Position numbers and translations under genes: made by a program
Shown: positions 53,909 through 62,588 of the stretch, piece after piece
How the letters are laid out: every line of letters begins with the position of its first letter
Position numbering within the stretch: position 1 is the first letter of the stretch
Origin: Taibaiella chishuiensis
GTDB taxonomy: Bacteria > Bacteroidota > Bacteroidia > Chitinophagales > Chitinophagaceae
Length of the DNA stretch: 64,000 nucleotides
Assembly (NCBI RefSeq): GCF_003014535.1
Contig: NZ_PYGD01000005.1
Coordinates: 186,001 to 250,000 of the forward strand
Direction of reading: 5' to 3'
The notes under the pieces: model-generated
Told to the model about the DNA's origin: nothing
The model's input: the letters and a program-made list of their open reading frames with translations, nothing else
Database searches by the model: none

Positions 53909-54368
53909 GCGAAAAAACACTGCTACCACTTACGTGGCCTATAAAACCCAGAGCCGCCCGATATGGGGCGGCTCTCCTCGTTTTACGGAAAACGATTAAC
54001 GGTATATTTCCGGGATGATAGGTAAGTACCCGAAATAACTACACCGCTCCTCCTTCGCATCACACTAATTAACAGTCCGGAAGAGCGGAGTTGCCAGCCT
54101 TACTATATTTGTAAAAAATAGATAATACCTTCAAAAAATCAGTGTAACATTTAAAAAATACACAGCACGGGAATTATGTGCAATCCGCTATAGGCTTACC
54201 TTTTAAGGTAATCATAGTCACACAGCAAAGGGACTTTATGTATTGTACAAATTTATACTCATTAACACAAGTTACCTTACCCCAAAGCCAATTTGGAGAA
54301 TTTTTTGCCAGTACAATAATCAAGTGTCAACGATAGAAAAGACACGTTTCCTTATTAATTTAAAAAGT
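53909..54368. other. Gap with a terminator and a possible upstream promoter
   Basis: No gene seen in 460 nt. The left end has the hairpin at 53950-53975. TATATTTG at 54104-54111 matches the -7 box but is ~260 nt before the next ATG and lacks a well-placed -33. A TTACCTT-TT-AAGGTAA inverted repeat lies at 54196-54211, with unknown meaning. Confidence 0.4.
53950..53975 (+). terminator. Hairpin after the metallophosphoesterase gene
   Basis: AGAGCCGCCC pairs perfectly with GGGCGGCTCT around a 6-nt loop, 42 nt after the stop. The downstream T run is short. Confidence 0.6.
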
Positions 54369-56924
54369 ATGCAAAAAACATCTCAAAACAACTCGTTGGC
54401 GGCGTCTCAATATTTACGTCTGCTATTTTTATTCGCCGGGGCATTTTTCTCCACCCAGGTAATACACGCACAGAATTGTGCAGTGAATGCCGGTGGTAAC
54501 CAGACCGTATGTGGTTCTTCTACCACGTTAACGGGTTCGACGGGTGGTACTTTAGGTGCCGGGTCACCGGTTTGGTCCTTTATATCGGGGCCCTCTGCTC
54601 CGGTAATCGCATCCCCTAACAGCCTGACCACAAACGTAAGCGGTATGATTGCCGACGGCGCCTACCTGTTCCAGCTCAGCCAGCCTTGCGGCACAGGAAC
54701 TGCTACATCACAGGTAACAATTACCGCGCACAGCAGGCCTGCCTCTTTTACCGCGGGACCGGACAAGACCAATATGTGTGCTACAGCAGGCGGTGTAACG
54801 CTTAACGGTGTTATACCTCCGGGCTATACCGGCTCCTGGTCTGCCATCCAGATTTTCCCCCTGGAATTCCAGAACGCCACCGTAACAGGCACTTCGTTCT
54901 TCAGTAGTACGACGACAGGCAACCCCGTATTTTCCGTTCCGGCCAACCACAATACCGACCCGGCATATTATGCCGTACTTACTATTGTATCTGCGGATGG
55001 CATATGCACTTACAAGGATACAACGGTTGTACGCTTTTGCCCTAACCCGGCGTTACAGGTGGCCAACAGCAGTATCTGCGCCCCCAGTAGCGGCTTGCCC
55101 TACTTTGACCTGCCGGCGGCATCGCCAGCCTTTTCCACCGTTACACCAGGATCTGCAGGAGCGGCGGCCAACGGCACCACAATTACGCTCAACGTGAGCA
55201 GTCAGCCTGCAGGCGGCAATATCACCTTTCAATCGCTTAACGGGCGGCGCGTAACGGTTACCGGTGCTACAACACCCGGCAACTATACCTTTACCATAAC
55301 CGTAAGCAACTGCTGCGGCTCCGTTACCTCCGCACCAATGACCTTCACCGTGAACGGCGCCGCTCCCAATTATGTAAATTTCCAGCCGGCCGGACATGCA
55401 GCGCCCGAGCAACTTACCGTTTACGCTTCCAGTTATTCCGGCGGCGAAGTACATTGCGGTATAGCGAATACCGCTACACCGGAATTATTTTATTTTGATG
55501 TGGATGCCGCCAATCCCGGTATAACCACAACGGTGACCAACTCCGGCATACTTCCGCCAGGCGCCAGTACGCCCGTTATTACCCTCTCCGGCGCAGGCAC
55601 ACAACATAGGATTGCAAGCGTGAATCCCGGAGCCAGCGGCTGGAAAGTGGGTACTTACCGGTTTAACGTCACCTCGGGTACCAGCCCCTGCACCGTCAAC
55701 CAGGTTTACTACATCCATATCGCAGCCGGCAACAATCCTGCGCCTTTAGCCATAGCAGACACGACACTCTGTTATTCCGGATCCGGTACAACAAGCGGCA
55801 ATATAAAATTGCCCGCTGTTTACCAGGGAGCGATCAATCCAAGCTATCTGCAGGACTTCCTGGGATACTATAATTTCCAGGTCATCTCAAAGCCTGCAGG
55901 AGCTTCAACGCCCCAGTTTCCCACACCCGACCAACGACGCATTACCCAAAGCTCGATCACGATATCCAACCTGGATAAAGCGGGCGATTATGTAATCCGC
56001 GCTACCACGGTTAACGGTAATGGTGTAGGCGCCTTTCTGGAGCAGGAATATGCCTGTTCGGGCATTAGCAGCACCCAACAGGACACTTTTGTTATTCACC
56101 TCGAAGAAGTGATCAGTGCCAGCGCAGGAGGAGACCAGCTCCTGAGCTGCGGTACAACCACAACCACGCTTGTAGGTAATAGCTTCGGTTCCGGCAGCGG
56201 TCTCTGGAGCATAGGAGCAGTACCTGCCGGTACAACGCCTGCGCTTTCGGCTGCCGCTAACCCCGTTACCGATATAACAGCCATGTCAGCTGCCGGTAAT
56301 TATTATTTTGCCTGGACCATCACGAATCCATCAGGTAATTGTAAGACATCCGATACGGTCCTGGTCACAATAGACTGTCCGCTTTCCATCAAGCTGCTTG
56401 AATTTACAGCCGACAAACAGCAGGACCAGGTACGCTTACAGTGGACAACCGCATCAGAACAGAACAGCAAAGGCTTCGACCTCGAGAGAAGCGGCAACGG
56501 AACGGCATGGCAGTATGTGGGCTTTATCAACACGCTTGCTGCCGATGGGAACAGCGATAAACCGCTGAAATACACCTACACCGACGACAAGCCCCTCGAC
56601 GGCAGCAATTATTACCGGCTGAAACAGCTTGATCGCACCGGTACGTATACCTACTCGCCTGTACGTATCGTAAACAGGAATGGCAGTTCCACTTTGGAGG
56701 TATATCCCAACCCCGCCAAGAATAAGATTACGATAACAGGTCTATCCGGTAACGAAAGGATTTATATCTATGACGCAACGGGCAAAAGGGTCATGCAGTT
56801 GATCAACAAAAACGAAACAGTTGCTATCGATATTACGCACCTTAGCAGCGGCATATATCACATACAATGTATTACCGAAACGGGTAGCCCACGCGCAACA
56901 AAACATTTTATCGTCTCAAAGTAA
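54369..56924 (+). CDS. Large Ig/PKD-like surface protein with T9SS sorting domain
   Basis: 851 residues from ATG 54369. The signal peptide is YLRLLFLFAGAFFSTQVIHAQ, preceded by a polar stretch (MQKTSQNNSLAASQ); a start at 54243 adds 42 unlikely residues. The body is a series of beta-sandwich (PKD/Ig-like) segments in the style of gliding bacteria, with repeated NAGGNQTVCGSSTTLTGSTG and SASAGGDQLLSCGTTTTTLV motifs at both ends. An FN3-like unit (FDLERSGNGTAWQYVGFINT) and a type A sorting domain (LEVYPNPAKNKITITGL, then LSSGIYHIQC) close it. No enzymatic motif is visible. The role is likely structural or adhesive at the cell surface. Confidence 0.85.
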   Translation: MQKTSQNNSLAASQYLRLLFLFAGAFFSTQVIHAQNCAVNAGGNQTVCGSSTTLTGSTGGTLGAGSPVWSFISGPSAPVIASPNSLTTNVSGMIADGAYLFQLSQPCGTGTATSQVTITAHSRPASFTAGPDKTNMCATAGGVTLNGVIPPGYTGSWSAIQIFPLEFQNATVTGTSFFSSTTTGNPVFSVPANHNTDPAYYAVLTIVSADGICTYKDTTVVRFCPNPALQVANSSICAPSSGLPYFDLPAASPAFSTVTPGSAGAAANGTTITLNVSSQPAGGNITFQSLNGRRVTVTGATTPGNYTFTITVSNCCGSVTSAPMTFTVNGAAPNYVNFQPAGHAAPEQLTVYASSYSGGEVHCGIANTATPELFYFDVDAANPGITTTVTNSGILPPGASTPVITLSGAGTQHRIASVNPGASGWKVGTYRFNVTSGTSPCTVNQVYYIHIAAGNNPAPLAIADTTLCYSGSGTTSGNIKLPAVYQGAINPSYLQDFLGYYNFQVISKPAGASTPQFPTPDQRRITQSSITISNLDKAGDYVIRATTVNGNGVGAFLEQEYACSGISSTQQDTFVIHLEEVISASAGGDQLLSCGTTTTTLVGNSFGSGSGLWSIGAVPAGTTPALSAAANPVTDITAMSAAGNYYFAWTITNPSGNCKTSDTVLVTIDCPLSIKLLEFTADKQQDQVRLQWTTASEQNSKGFDLERSGNGTAWQYVGFINTLAADGNSDKPLKYTYTDDKPLDGSNYYRLKQLDRTGTYTYSPVRIVNRNGSSTLEVYPNPAKNKITITGLSGNERIYIYDATGKRVMQLINKNETVAIDITHLSSGIYHIQCITETGSPRATKHFIVSK

Positions 56925-56970
56925 ACCTGTAGCCTTTATACAGAACACCCACAAGTGTTGTTCATACCAT

Positions 56971-57010
56971 GTGAAGGGCTGACTGATAGGGTCTGCCCTT
57001 CACTATTTTT
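56971..57010 (+). terminator. Terminator after the PKD-like gene
   Basis: GTGAAGGGC (56971-56979) pairs with GCCCTTCAC (56995-57003) and is followed by TATTTTTTT. The 15-nt loop is long for a classical terminator. Confidence 0.6.
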
Positions 57011-57029
57011 TTGCGTACGGGCCATTTTG

Positions 57030-57037
57030 TATTTTTG
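57030..57037 (+). promoter_or_regulatory. Bacteroidota-type -7 box for the following exported protein
   Basis: TATTTTTG matches TAnnTTTG 20 nt before the ATG at 57058. A TTTG 16 nt upstream of the box may be the -33. Confidence 0.45.
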
Positions 57038-57057
57038 GATACTGCTCAAAAAAACAC

Positions 57058-57648
57058 ATGAGACATATAAAGCGTTTGGTCTTACTCGAAACCTGCTCAC
57101 AGCAACGAAAACCCTTACGATTGATACGAAAGATTATACTTATCGGGCTGCTTCTTTACGCCGGTTCGTCCGCCCATGCACAAAAGGATAGTTTATCCGC
57201 ATTATTTTCAAGTGCGGACAAAATCGAGATTTTAAGTCACCAGGATCTGTATCTACCAGCGACAACCGGTGAATTGCGGCAAGGTATAAACGGCCATTGG
57301 CGAAGCCTTGCGGATGCTTCCGGCAACCTAAACACCTGTATTGTTGTTCGCCGGTTGGAGCTTAAAGAGCAAGAGAAAAGAAGCCTTGCAAAAATCCTGT
57401 TTGATACCAGTCAGCCAGGTATCCCTCCGGATAAAGCATCCTGCTTCCTGCCCCATCAAGCTATAGTTATGTATCGAAAAGGGAAATGCTTTTTGATCGA
57501 TCTATGCTTTGACTGCCGGCGGTTCTCTTCTTCCGAACAGATCCTTTTACCAAACGGTTTCCTTTTGACCGATGAACAATGGTATAAGCTGGAACATTTT
57601 TTTATTGCGAGGGGCATAAGACCCAATATTGAGGATAAATCCGGGTGA
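57058..57648 (+). CDS. Hypothetical exported protein
   Basis: A 196-residue protein with a signal sequence (LIRKIILIGLLLYAGSSAHAQ) that starts about 20 residues in, so the n-region is long and a later start is possible. The mature part has several Cys residues (CIVVRR, CFLPHQ, KCFLIDLCFDCRRFSS) and no recognised family. The heptamer tandem repeat begins just downstream. Function unknown. Confidence 0.55.
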   Translation: MRHIKRLVLLETCSQQRKPLRLIRKIILIGLLLYAGSSAHAQKDSLSALFSSADKIEILSHQDLYLPATTGELRQGINGHWRSLADASGNLNTCIVVRRLELKEQEKRSLAKILFDTSQPGIPPDKASCFLPHQAIVMYRKGKCFLIDLCFDCRRFSSSEQILLPNGFLLTDEQWYKLEHFFIARGIRPNIEDKSG

Positions 57649-57663
57649 GCCAGTGTGTGAGAT

Positions 57664-57840
57664 GTAAGATGTTAGATATTAGATGTTAGATGTTAGATGT
57701 TAGATATTAGATATTAGATATTAGATATTAGATATTAGATGTTAGATATTAGATATTAGATATTAGATGTTAGATATTAGATGTTAGATGTTAGAGGTTA
57801 GATATTAGATGTTAGAGGTTAGATATTAGATGTTAGATGT
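57664..57840. repeat. Heptanucleotide tandem repeat, 25 units of RTTAGAT
   Basis: From 57671 to 57838 there are 24 uninterrupted 7-bp units of GTTAGAT or ATTAGAT (two read GTTAGAG), preceded by a degenerate GTAAGAT. The pattern alternates irregularly between A and G at position 1, as expected of a slipped-strand repeat that varies in copy number. It lies between two exported-protein genes and overlaps neither. The rest of this gap to 57947 shows nothing clear. Confidence 0.95.
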
Positions 57841-57947
57841 CTTTTGGTCGTGACATCCCGCGGCGAACTGCCAATCGCTCCCACCCCAATTGAAAACCAA
57901 TTGCCCTGGTATACTTTTAGGTATAATGGCCACAAATCATTTCCCCC

Positions 57948-58496
57948 ATGAACGCCCTGTTTAAACTACTCTTCCTGCTTGGTCTGCTGCCTTTACCAGG
58001 AGTCCCTGCTGCTAAAATTACACTGAAACTGGCCTTGGAAAAGCGCCGGGACCAATACCATGAAGTATTCCAGCCCGGAGACGCAGTAGAAATACATCAA
58101 AACGGACAGACGGTCTTTTATCTCGACCCCTATATCCTTACCGATGGCATGGAATTAGTACTTAAGGATACCACGCGGATGGAGGCTTTTTACGCCAATA
58201 TGGGACATCGCGTCTTCCTGGGTACCATAATACCTTCGGATAGCATAAACGCACCGGTAATCATAAACATGCCGGTCAGGTATACCTTTGAAGGCCAAAA
58301 AATAATTTGCCCGAAATGTGGAAAAAGCGACCAGACCGACATTGCAGCCCCACAGGCCTATTGGTTCGAGGTTACCGAAGCAGGCGGGGAAATTGTAACA
58401 TACATTTCTGAAGACACTACCCTGGCGCCCCATGTCGAAAAGCATAAGATCTGGATGGGCAACTATATCTGCAAGAGGGATAAAATAGCCTTTTAA
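57948..58496 (+). CDS. Hypothetical exported protein with a Cys pair
   Basis: A 182-residue protein with signal peptide MNALFKLLFLLGLLPLPGVPA. The mature part is beta-rich (FQPGDAVEIHQNGQTVFYLD, then VFLGTIIPSDSINAPVIINM) and has IICPKCGKSDQTD, a CxxC that could bind metal, with another Cys near the end (NYICKRDKIAF). No family recognised. A start-less frame begins 2 nt after the stop. Confidence 0.6.
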   Translation: MNALFKLLFLLGLLPLPGVPAAKITLKLALEKRRDQYHEVFQPGDAVEIHQNGQTVFYLDPYILTDGMELVLKDTTRMEAFYANMGHRVFLGTIIPSDSINAPVIINMPVRYTFEGQKIICPKCGKSDQTDIAAPQAYWFEVTEAGGEIVTYISEDTTLAPHVEKHKIWMGNYICKRDKIAF

Positions 58497-58498
58497 TT

Positions 58499-58663
58499 TT
58501 GTATGCACACGAATGGTTGTACATCGGGGATGAAGATACCGAAGGCTTTGAGCTGGCCGGGGCCAAAGCCTCCTCATACCGGGAAAACAACAGCACTGAT
58601 CCCTTAAGTACGATGCATAGATACTACTACGAAAACAGGAATCCAGCTTCGATCCGGGCTTGA
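58499..58663 (+). pseudogene. Short frame, possible gene fragment
   Basis: From a TTG at 58499 the frame stays open for 54 residues (YAHEWLYIGDEDTEGFELAG, ending NRNPASIRA) and reads as normal protein. It is directly adjacent to the preceding gene and may be the remnant of a longer gene, perhaps broken off from the next one. It could equally be chance. Confidence 0.25.
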
Positions 58664-58725
58664 TTTGCTGCCGGAAATACCGTATATTCACGAGTCTGTG
58701 CAACTTCATCACTTCCTTTAGTCCT

Positions 58726-59301
58726 ATGACCTTACCGCATGAAATCAATAACCTGGCAGCGTATCTTAACGCGGTAAGAATAAGGCCGGGCATGTACCTG
58801 GGCACGAATCAGATTTCAAAACTGTATGACCATTTGCAGGGTTACCGGATGGCTTGTATGCTCCATCAATTGTCCCCCGAAGCAGACGATAAATTCTTTG
58901 ATGAATTTGATGCATTTGTTTACGGCTATTACGAAGTAGCGCCCTATGGAAACTGGAAAGACATTATCCTCGAACAATCTTCCGGTAACGAGCAACAGGC
59001 TTTGGTCCAGTTTTTCGAATTGTTTGACCTTTTCCTTAAGAATACCCAGCGTAAACCCACGAAAAAAATAGTACTGGATTTCTTTGACCAGGTCCTGCAG
59101 GGAACCGAACTAAAATCCAGGTTAGGCAATTCCTTTGACAACATCCGACAGGAAACCATAAACCTGGTAAAAGAGCACTTAATGAGCAACCGGAAATCGG
59201 ATTATGATGATGTGCTGGAGCAGCTTGAATTAAGGGCCGAAACAATTCCGGAACTGGGTATAATACTGGCGCATATAACGGATGGCTACCAAACAGGTTG
59301 A
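58726..59301 (+). CDS. Hypothetical cytosolic helical protein
   Basis: A 191-residue protein that starts MTLPHEINNLAAYLNAVRIR at ATG 58726; earlier in-frame codons are not family-like. It has a GMYLGTNQISKLYDHLQGY motif and a helical C-terminal half (FFELFDLFLKNTQRKPTKKI). The RIRPGMYLG segment resembles the opening of GyrB/topoisomerase-like ATP-binding proteins but no ATPase motifs follow. No known family assigned. It may be polymorphic-toxin-associated immunity-like, which is speculation from size and location. Confidence 0.6.
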   Translation: MTLPHEINNLAAYLNAVRIRPGMYLGTNQISKLYDHLQGYRMACMLHQLSPEADDKFFDEFDAFVYGYYEVAPYGNWKDIILEQSSGNEQQALVQFFELFDLFLKNTQRKPTKKIVLDFFDQVLQGTELKSRLGNSFDNIRQETINLVKEHLMSNRKSDYDDVLEQLELRAETIPELGIILAHITDGYQTG

Positions 59302-59468
59302 CGGGTTTACCTTACCTGATTACCGGAACGGATAAAACAAATTATACCCGAAATGCCGCATAGTCCTGATTCCGGGAACAAGGCGCCGCGCTATGCCAAC
59401 AGGCTGTCGCCGCAATTTCTTCTCATTTAAAAAGCCATTTTATATCTTGCAGAAAAATACATGGGGAT

Positions 59469-59945
59469 ATGAAAAAGGCAATACTACTACTTGTCCTGGT
59501 CGCCACCTCTTTTGGCCTGGGATTCGCTTTTAAAACAGCGCTGACACCCGAAACCAGCCCGGCTCCTGCAGGAAGGGTAACCGGCATCGGCGGCATCTTT
59601 TTTACCTGCAAAAACCCGAAGCAACTGAAGGCCTGGTATAAGCAACACCTGGGTCTGAACACCAATGCCTACGGCGCGACCTTCGATTGGTATGCAAGTC
59701 CCGACAGTACAGCCAAAGCGCAAACACAATGGACGCCCTTCCCCGAAAAAACAAGCTACTTCGCACCCTCGGACCAGGACTTTATGATCAATTACCGGGT
59801 AGACGACCTGGATGCACTGGTTAAGAAACTCCGCCAGGAGGGGGTTACCATTGTCGATACCATAGCCGCCTACGATTACGGCAAGTTCGTTCATGTGCTC
59901 GACGGCGAGGGCCACAAGCTTGAACTCTGGGAACCGAAGGACTGA
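59469..59945 (+). CDS. VOC-superfamily (glyoxalase-like) protein with signal peptide
   Basis: 158 residues. An export signal (MKKAILLLVLVATSFGLGFA) precedes a single VOC fold: GIGGIFFTCKNPKQLKAWYK, then HLGLNTNAYGATFDW, RVDDLDALVKKLRQEGVTIV, and FVHVLDGEGHKLELWEP near the C-terminus. Metal ligands of VOC enzymes are usually His/Glu; the final Glu in LELWEP is present and the first-strand ligand is unclear. The predicted export is unusual for the family. It may bind a small ligand rather than catalyse. Confidence 0.8.
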   Translation: MKKAILLLVLVATSFGLGFAFKTALTPETSPAPAGRVTGIGGIFFTCKNPKQLKAWYKQHLGLNTNAYGATFDWYASPDSTAKAQTQWTPFPEKTSYFAPSDQDFMINYRVDDLDALVKKLRQEGVTIVDTIAAYDYGKFVHVLDGEGHKLELWEPKD

Positions 59946-60086
59946 CAACTACCACACCTAACAAGGCTTTTCACTTTTACGCGGGTATAGTATAATCCGA
60001 ACCTCCTGGCTGGTGGCACAAGTATAAATAATGAGTACCTTGCCACAGATTCCTTTATCCCCTTATCAAACAAAAACAAACAGACC

Positions 60087-60791
60087 ATGAAATTATCCGG
60101 GATAGCCGGTTTGCTGCTCCTGCTCCCCTCTTTCGCATCCGGGCAGCAACAACCGGACCGTATTAAAATCAATTCCCTGCAACCCAATGCTTATCTTGAA
60201 GGTTATCTCTATCCCGCGTTCGGAACCGGTAGAGTATATGAGAAGGATGGCAGCTACGGACAGGCGAAACTCAACTTCAACCGGCTTACGAACGAAATGG
60301 TTTTTATCGCGCCAAAAGGCGATACGATGAAACTGGCCCACCCGGAGTCGGCCTCGCTGGTGACGATCCTTTCCGATTCCTTTTACTTTTACCAGGGCAC
60401 CTTTTTACGAAAGGCAACCCATTACGCACAACCGCCCGAGCTCTACCAAAAGCTGGAGATGAAATATGTAAGCGATGAAAACAAAAGCGCCTATGGCTAT
60501 TCCGACATCAGCGCCAAAACCTCGGTTCAGAATTTCAATACGTATTTCGGCACTACCTTTCTACCCGAAGACAAGAACATTAAGTTTGAGCAAAGTCGCG
60601 ACCTGTATATCTTAAACGATAAAGGCGTTTTTGTGGCGGCAAAAGAAACGGTGTTGTTCAAAATGTTCCCGCAGTATAAAAACCGCCTCCGGGAGTTTTT
60701 GTCCGAACATAAAATTAATTTCCGCAAGCCACAAGATGCGGCACAGGCCATCGACTTTATCCAGAAAATAATGTCACCCGCCGCCGAATAA
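60087..60791 (+). CDS. Hypothetical exported protein
   Basis: A 234-residue protein with signal peptide MKLSGIAGLLLLLPSFASGQ. The mature part has beta-rich N-terminal sequence (FGTGRVYEKDGSYGQAKLNF) and a C-terminal helical part (SRDLYILNDKGVFVAAKETV, then FPQYKNRLREFLSEHKIN). Not recognised. A perfect terminator follows, so it is separated from the toxin gene downstream. Confidence 0.65.
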   Translation: MKLSGIAGLLLLLPSFASGQQQPDRIKINSLQPNAYLEGYLYPAFGTGRVYEKDGSYGQAKLNFNRLTNEMVFIAPKGDTMKLAHPESASLVTILSDSFYFYQGTFLRKATHYAQPPELYQKLEMKYVSDENKSAYGYSDISAKTSVQNFNTYFGTTFLPEDKNIKFEQSRDLYILNDKGVFVAAKETVLFKMFPQYKNRLREFLSEHKINFRKPQDAAQAIDFIQKIMSPAAE

Positions 60792-60823
60792 CCGGTGTCC
60801 AACACCTATTCTTGATACAGGAA

Positions 60824-60857
60824 ATGAGCTGCAAAAAAAATGCAGCTCATTTTTTTA
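60824..60857 (+). terminator. Strong terminator before the TNT toxin gene
   Basis: ATGAGCTGCA pairs perfectly with TGCAGCTCAT around a loop of seven A, followed by seven T. Confidence 0.85.
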
Positions 60858-60982
60858 TTGCCTGCTCCTGCCCTTTGCATACCTAAGTTCAGTATCCGGA
60901 CAAAAGATATAAATTATAACCGATCCTAATTCAAAATGCAATCAAGATGTATATCTTATGCAGTATTAAATTTATAATTTTC

Positions 60983-61013
60983 TTTGATACGAACATTCTT
61001 CCGTTTACTTTTG
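60983..61013 (+). promoter_or_regulatory. Promoter of the TNT toxin-immunity operon
   Basis: TTTG at 60983-60986 and TACTTTTG at 61006-61013, spaced by 19 nt, match the Bacteroidota consensus. Expected transcription start is ~35 nt before the toxin ATG (61053). Confidence 0.7.
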
Positions 61014-61052
61014 ACGACCATAATTTCAAAACCAAACCAATAAGCAACACAA

Positions 61053-61667
61053 ATGAAACCAGTAAAAGTCCTGCTACTCGCAGTGCTGCTCTTCCCCTTT
61101 TTGTCAAGGGCCCAGCAACTAACAGCCGTCACCAGCACCGGCAACAATTCCGTCAAAGCAGAGAAAGCCCTTGTACGCGGGGTTAGCTTCGAAGATTTTA
61201 AAAGCTCGGTAACCGACTTCGCCGACGCCGCCAAAGAACCATTGGCACAGCAGGCCTGGAACCTCTGGAAAGCAGAGCAGTGGGCAGAGCTGGAAAAGTT
61301 CTTTACGGACAATAACCTGAATGGCGGCTGGCCTCCTAACCGCGGCGCGGTAAACCTGAAGATCGTAACGCTGAAACAAGGTCTTGTTATAGACCGTTAT
61401 GGTGGTTACTATGATACGGATAGCGTATTCCAGGATAAGGGTACTTTTGTTTCGGCCAAAGATGTGCCTTTCGCCAAACGCGCCTTACCGGATAAAACTT
61501 TAAATTCGCCGTACCGCGTTTATAAGATCACAAAACCCATCGCCAATGTACGCGAAGGCAAAATCATTCCCTGGTTTGGCAAAGAAGGCCTGGGCATCCA
61601 ATATGAATTACCTTACACGGTGAATGACCTTAAAAAAGAAGGTTATCTCCAGGAAGAAAAACAGTAA
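61053..61667 (+). CDS. Exported TNT-domain protein (NAD+ glycohydrolase toxin)
   Basis: 204 residues with signal peptide MKPVKVLLLAVLLFPFLSRA, a short helical linker (residues ~25-85) and a C-terminal TNT domain. Family markers: WPPNRGAVNL, VIDRYGGYYDTDSVF, FVSAKDVPFAKRALPDK, YRVYKITKPIANVREGKI, and IPWFGKEGLGIQYELP. TNT is the NAD+/NADP+-hydrolysing domain of Mycobacterium tuberculosis CpnT and of polymorphic toxins. Here it is delivered by a Sec signal without T9SS, secretion or RHS domains, so it may be a compact toxin or a lone effector. The next gene starts 5 nt downstream and is the natural immunity candidate. Confidence 0.82.
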   Translation: MKPVKVLLLAVLLFPFLSRAQQLTAVTSTGNNSVKAEKALVRGVSFEDFKSSVTDFADAAKEPLAQQAWNLWKAEQWAELEKFFTDNNLNGGWPPNRGAVNLKIVTLKQGLVIDRYGGYYDTDSVFQDKGTFVSAKDVPFAKRALPDKTLNSPYRVYKITKPIANVREGKIIPWFGKEGLGIQYELPYTVNDLKKEGYLQEEKQ

Positions 61668-61672
61668 CTATT

Positions 61673-62035
61673 ATGATCACGAAATCCAATACAGACCGGG
61701 CGCTTCTGTTCGACGGCCCGGAAACCGACCTGCACAACAAGTTGTTTGACCTGGAAGCCACGCCCCTTAAGGGCCAGGACCTGTCGCTCGACCATATTAC
61801 CGGTAACAGTTTCGAAGAACTGGAACAGGAGATCGGCAGCGAAGATTTTGCTGCCATCGTAGCAACCGGGAACTTTAAACCGGATGAAGGTTTCCTGGAT
61901 CACTACAAGAGCGAGAACAGGCTGAAGTTATATTACCTGAAACAAGGCGGTCACATTGCCGTGTTCTCGTTCGGCGAATTTCAGCCGACCCGTTACCAGC
62001 TTTACTTAGAAGGAACCTGGACACTCGGCGCGTAG
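61673..62035 (+). CDS. Putative immunity protein for the TNT toxin
   Basis: A 120-residue acidic cytosolic protein without signal peptide (MITKSNTDRALLFDGPETDL, then LKLYYLKQGGHIAVFSFGEF). No family recognised. It begins 5 nt after the TNT gene in the same transcript and is followed by a strong terminator, the usual order of toxin then immunity gene. Size and absence of signal fit an inhibitor that protects the cytosol from NAD+ loss. The functional call rests on position only. Confidence 0.55.
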   Translation: MITKSNTDRALLFDGPETDLHNKLFDLEATPLKGQDLSLDHITGNSFEELEQEIGSEDFAAIVATGNFKPDEGFLDHYKSENRLKLYYLKQGGHIAVFSFGEFQPTRYQLYLEGTWTLGA

Positions 62036-62058
62036 GCACCGGGATGTAACCTACCTGT

Positions 62059-62090
62059 AAAAGACTGCCCGGACCGGGCAGTCTTTTTTT
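62059..62090 (+). terminator. Terminator closing the TNT operon
   Basis: AAAAGACTGCCCG pairs perfectly with CGGGCAGTCTTTT around loop GAC and runs into seven T. Confidence 0.9.
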
Positions 62091-62171
62091 GCACCAAATT
62101 CCGCCAGCTATCGCCAGCAGCTGTTATGCCCTGTACAATTTGTTTCCGTACTTTTATAAAAAATACCGGAG

Positions 62172-62495
62172 ATGAATACACTCGCCATTATGATGCTGGC
62201 CCAAAAGGACGGCAAGCTTTCCGGCGCCGAACTCGAAGCCCGGCTCACAGCGCTGCGTTCGATGAACTGGCAGCTACTGCAATGTATCGCCTATGTCCGA
62301 TACAACCAGGACTGTTCGCTAACGGAAGCCAAAGGTATCGTGCTTGGTTCGGCAGCCTGGTCCGATGAACAGGCACGTTTTATACAACACCAGGAATCGA
62401 TACAGCAGGAGTTTTTAGAATTCGCAAAGGAAGAGGGAAAAACCATAACCATGGTAATTACTCCCGAAGGCACGCGGTATGAAATCACGAAATAA
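62172..62495 (+). CDS. Hypothetical small cytosolic protein
   Basis: 107 residues, helical (LSGAELEARLTALRSMNWQL), ending in a beta-like stretch (TITMVITPEGTRYEITK). No family, signal or membrane segment. It stands between the TNT operon terminator and the S41 peptidase gene. Possibly a further immunity-type gene, which is speculation. Confidence 0.55.
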   Translation: MNTLAIMMLAQKDGKLSGAELEARLTALRSMNWQLLQCIAYVRYNQDCSLTEAKGIVLGSAAWSDEQARFIQHQESIQQEFLEFAKEEGKTITMVITPEGTRYEITK

Positions 62496-62588
62496 ATACC
62501 GTATCTGCCCTGGCACAGGCTGCACCAACTTGCAGCAAAGCAAAAGCAGGCAGAACAAGGCATCCGGCGCTTAACCACGAACCAAAAT

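Noticed and set aside
57664-57840. CRISPR-like array
   Set aside because: Units are 7 bp and contiguous with no spacers, so it is a simple tandem repeat.
58660-58725. Upstream extension of the 58726 gene
   Set aside because: The added residues (MICCRKYRIF...) do not look like the rest and start with TTG.
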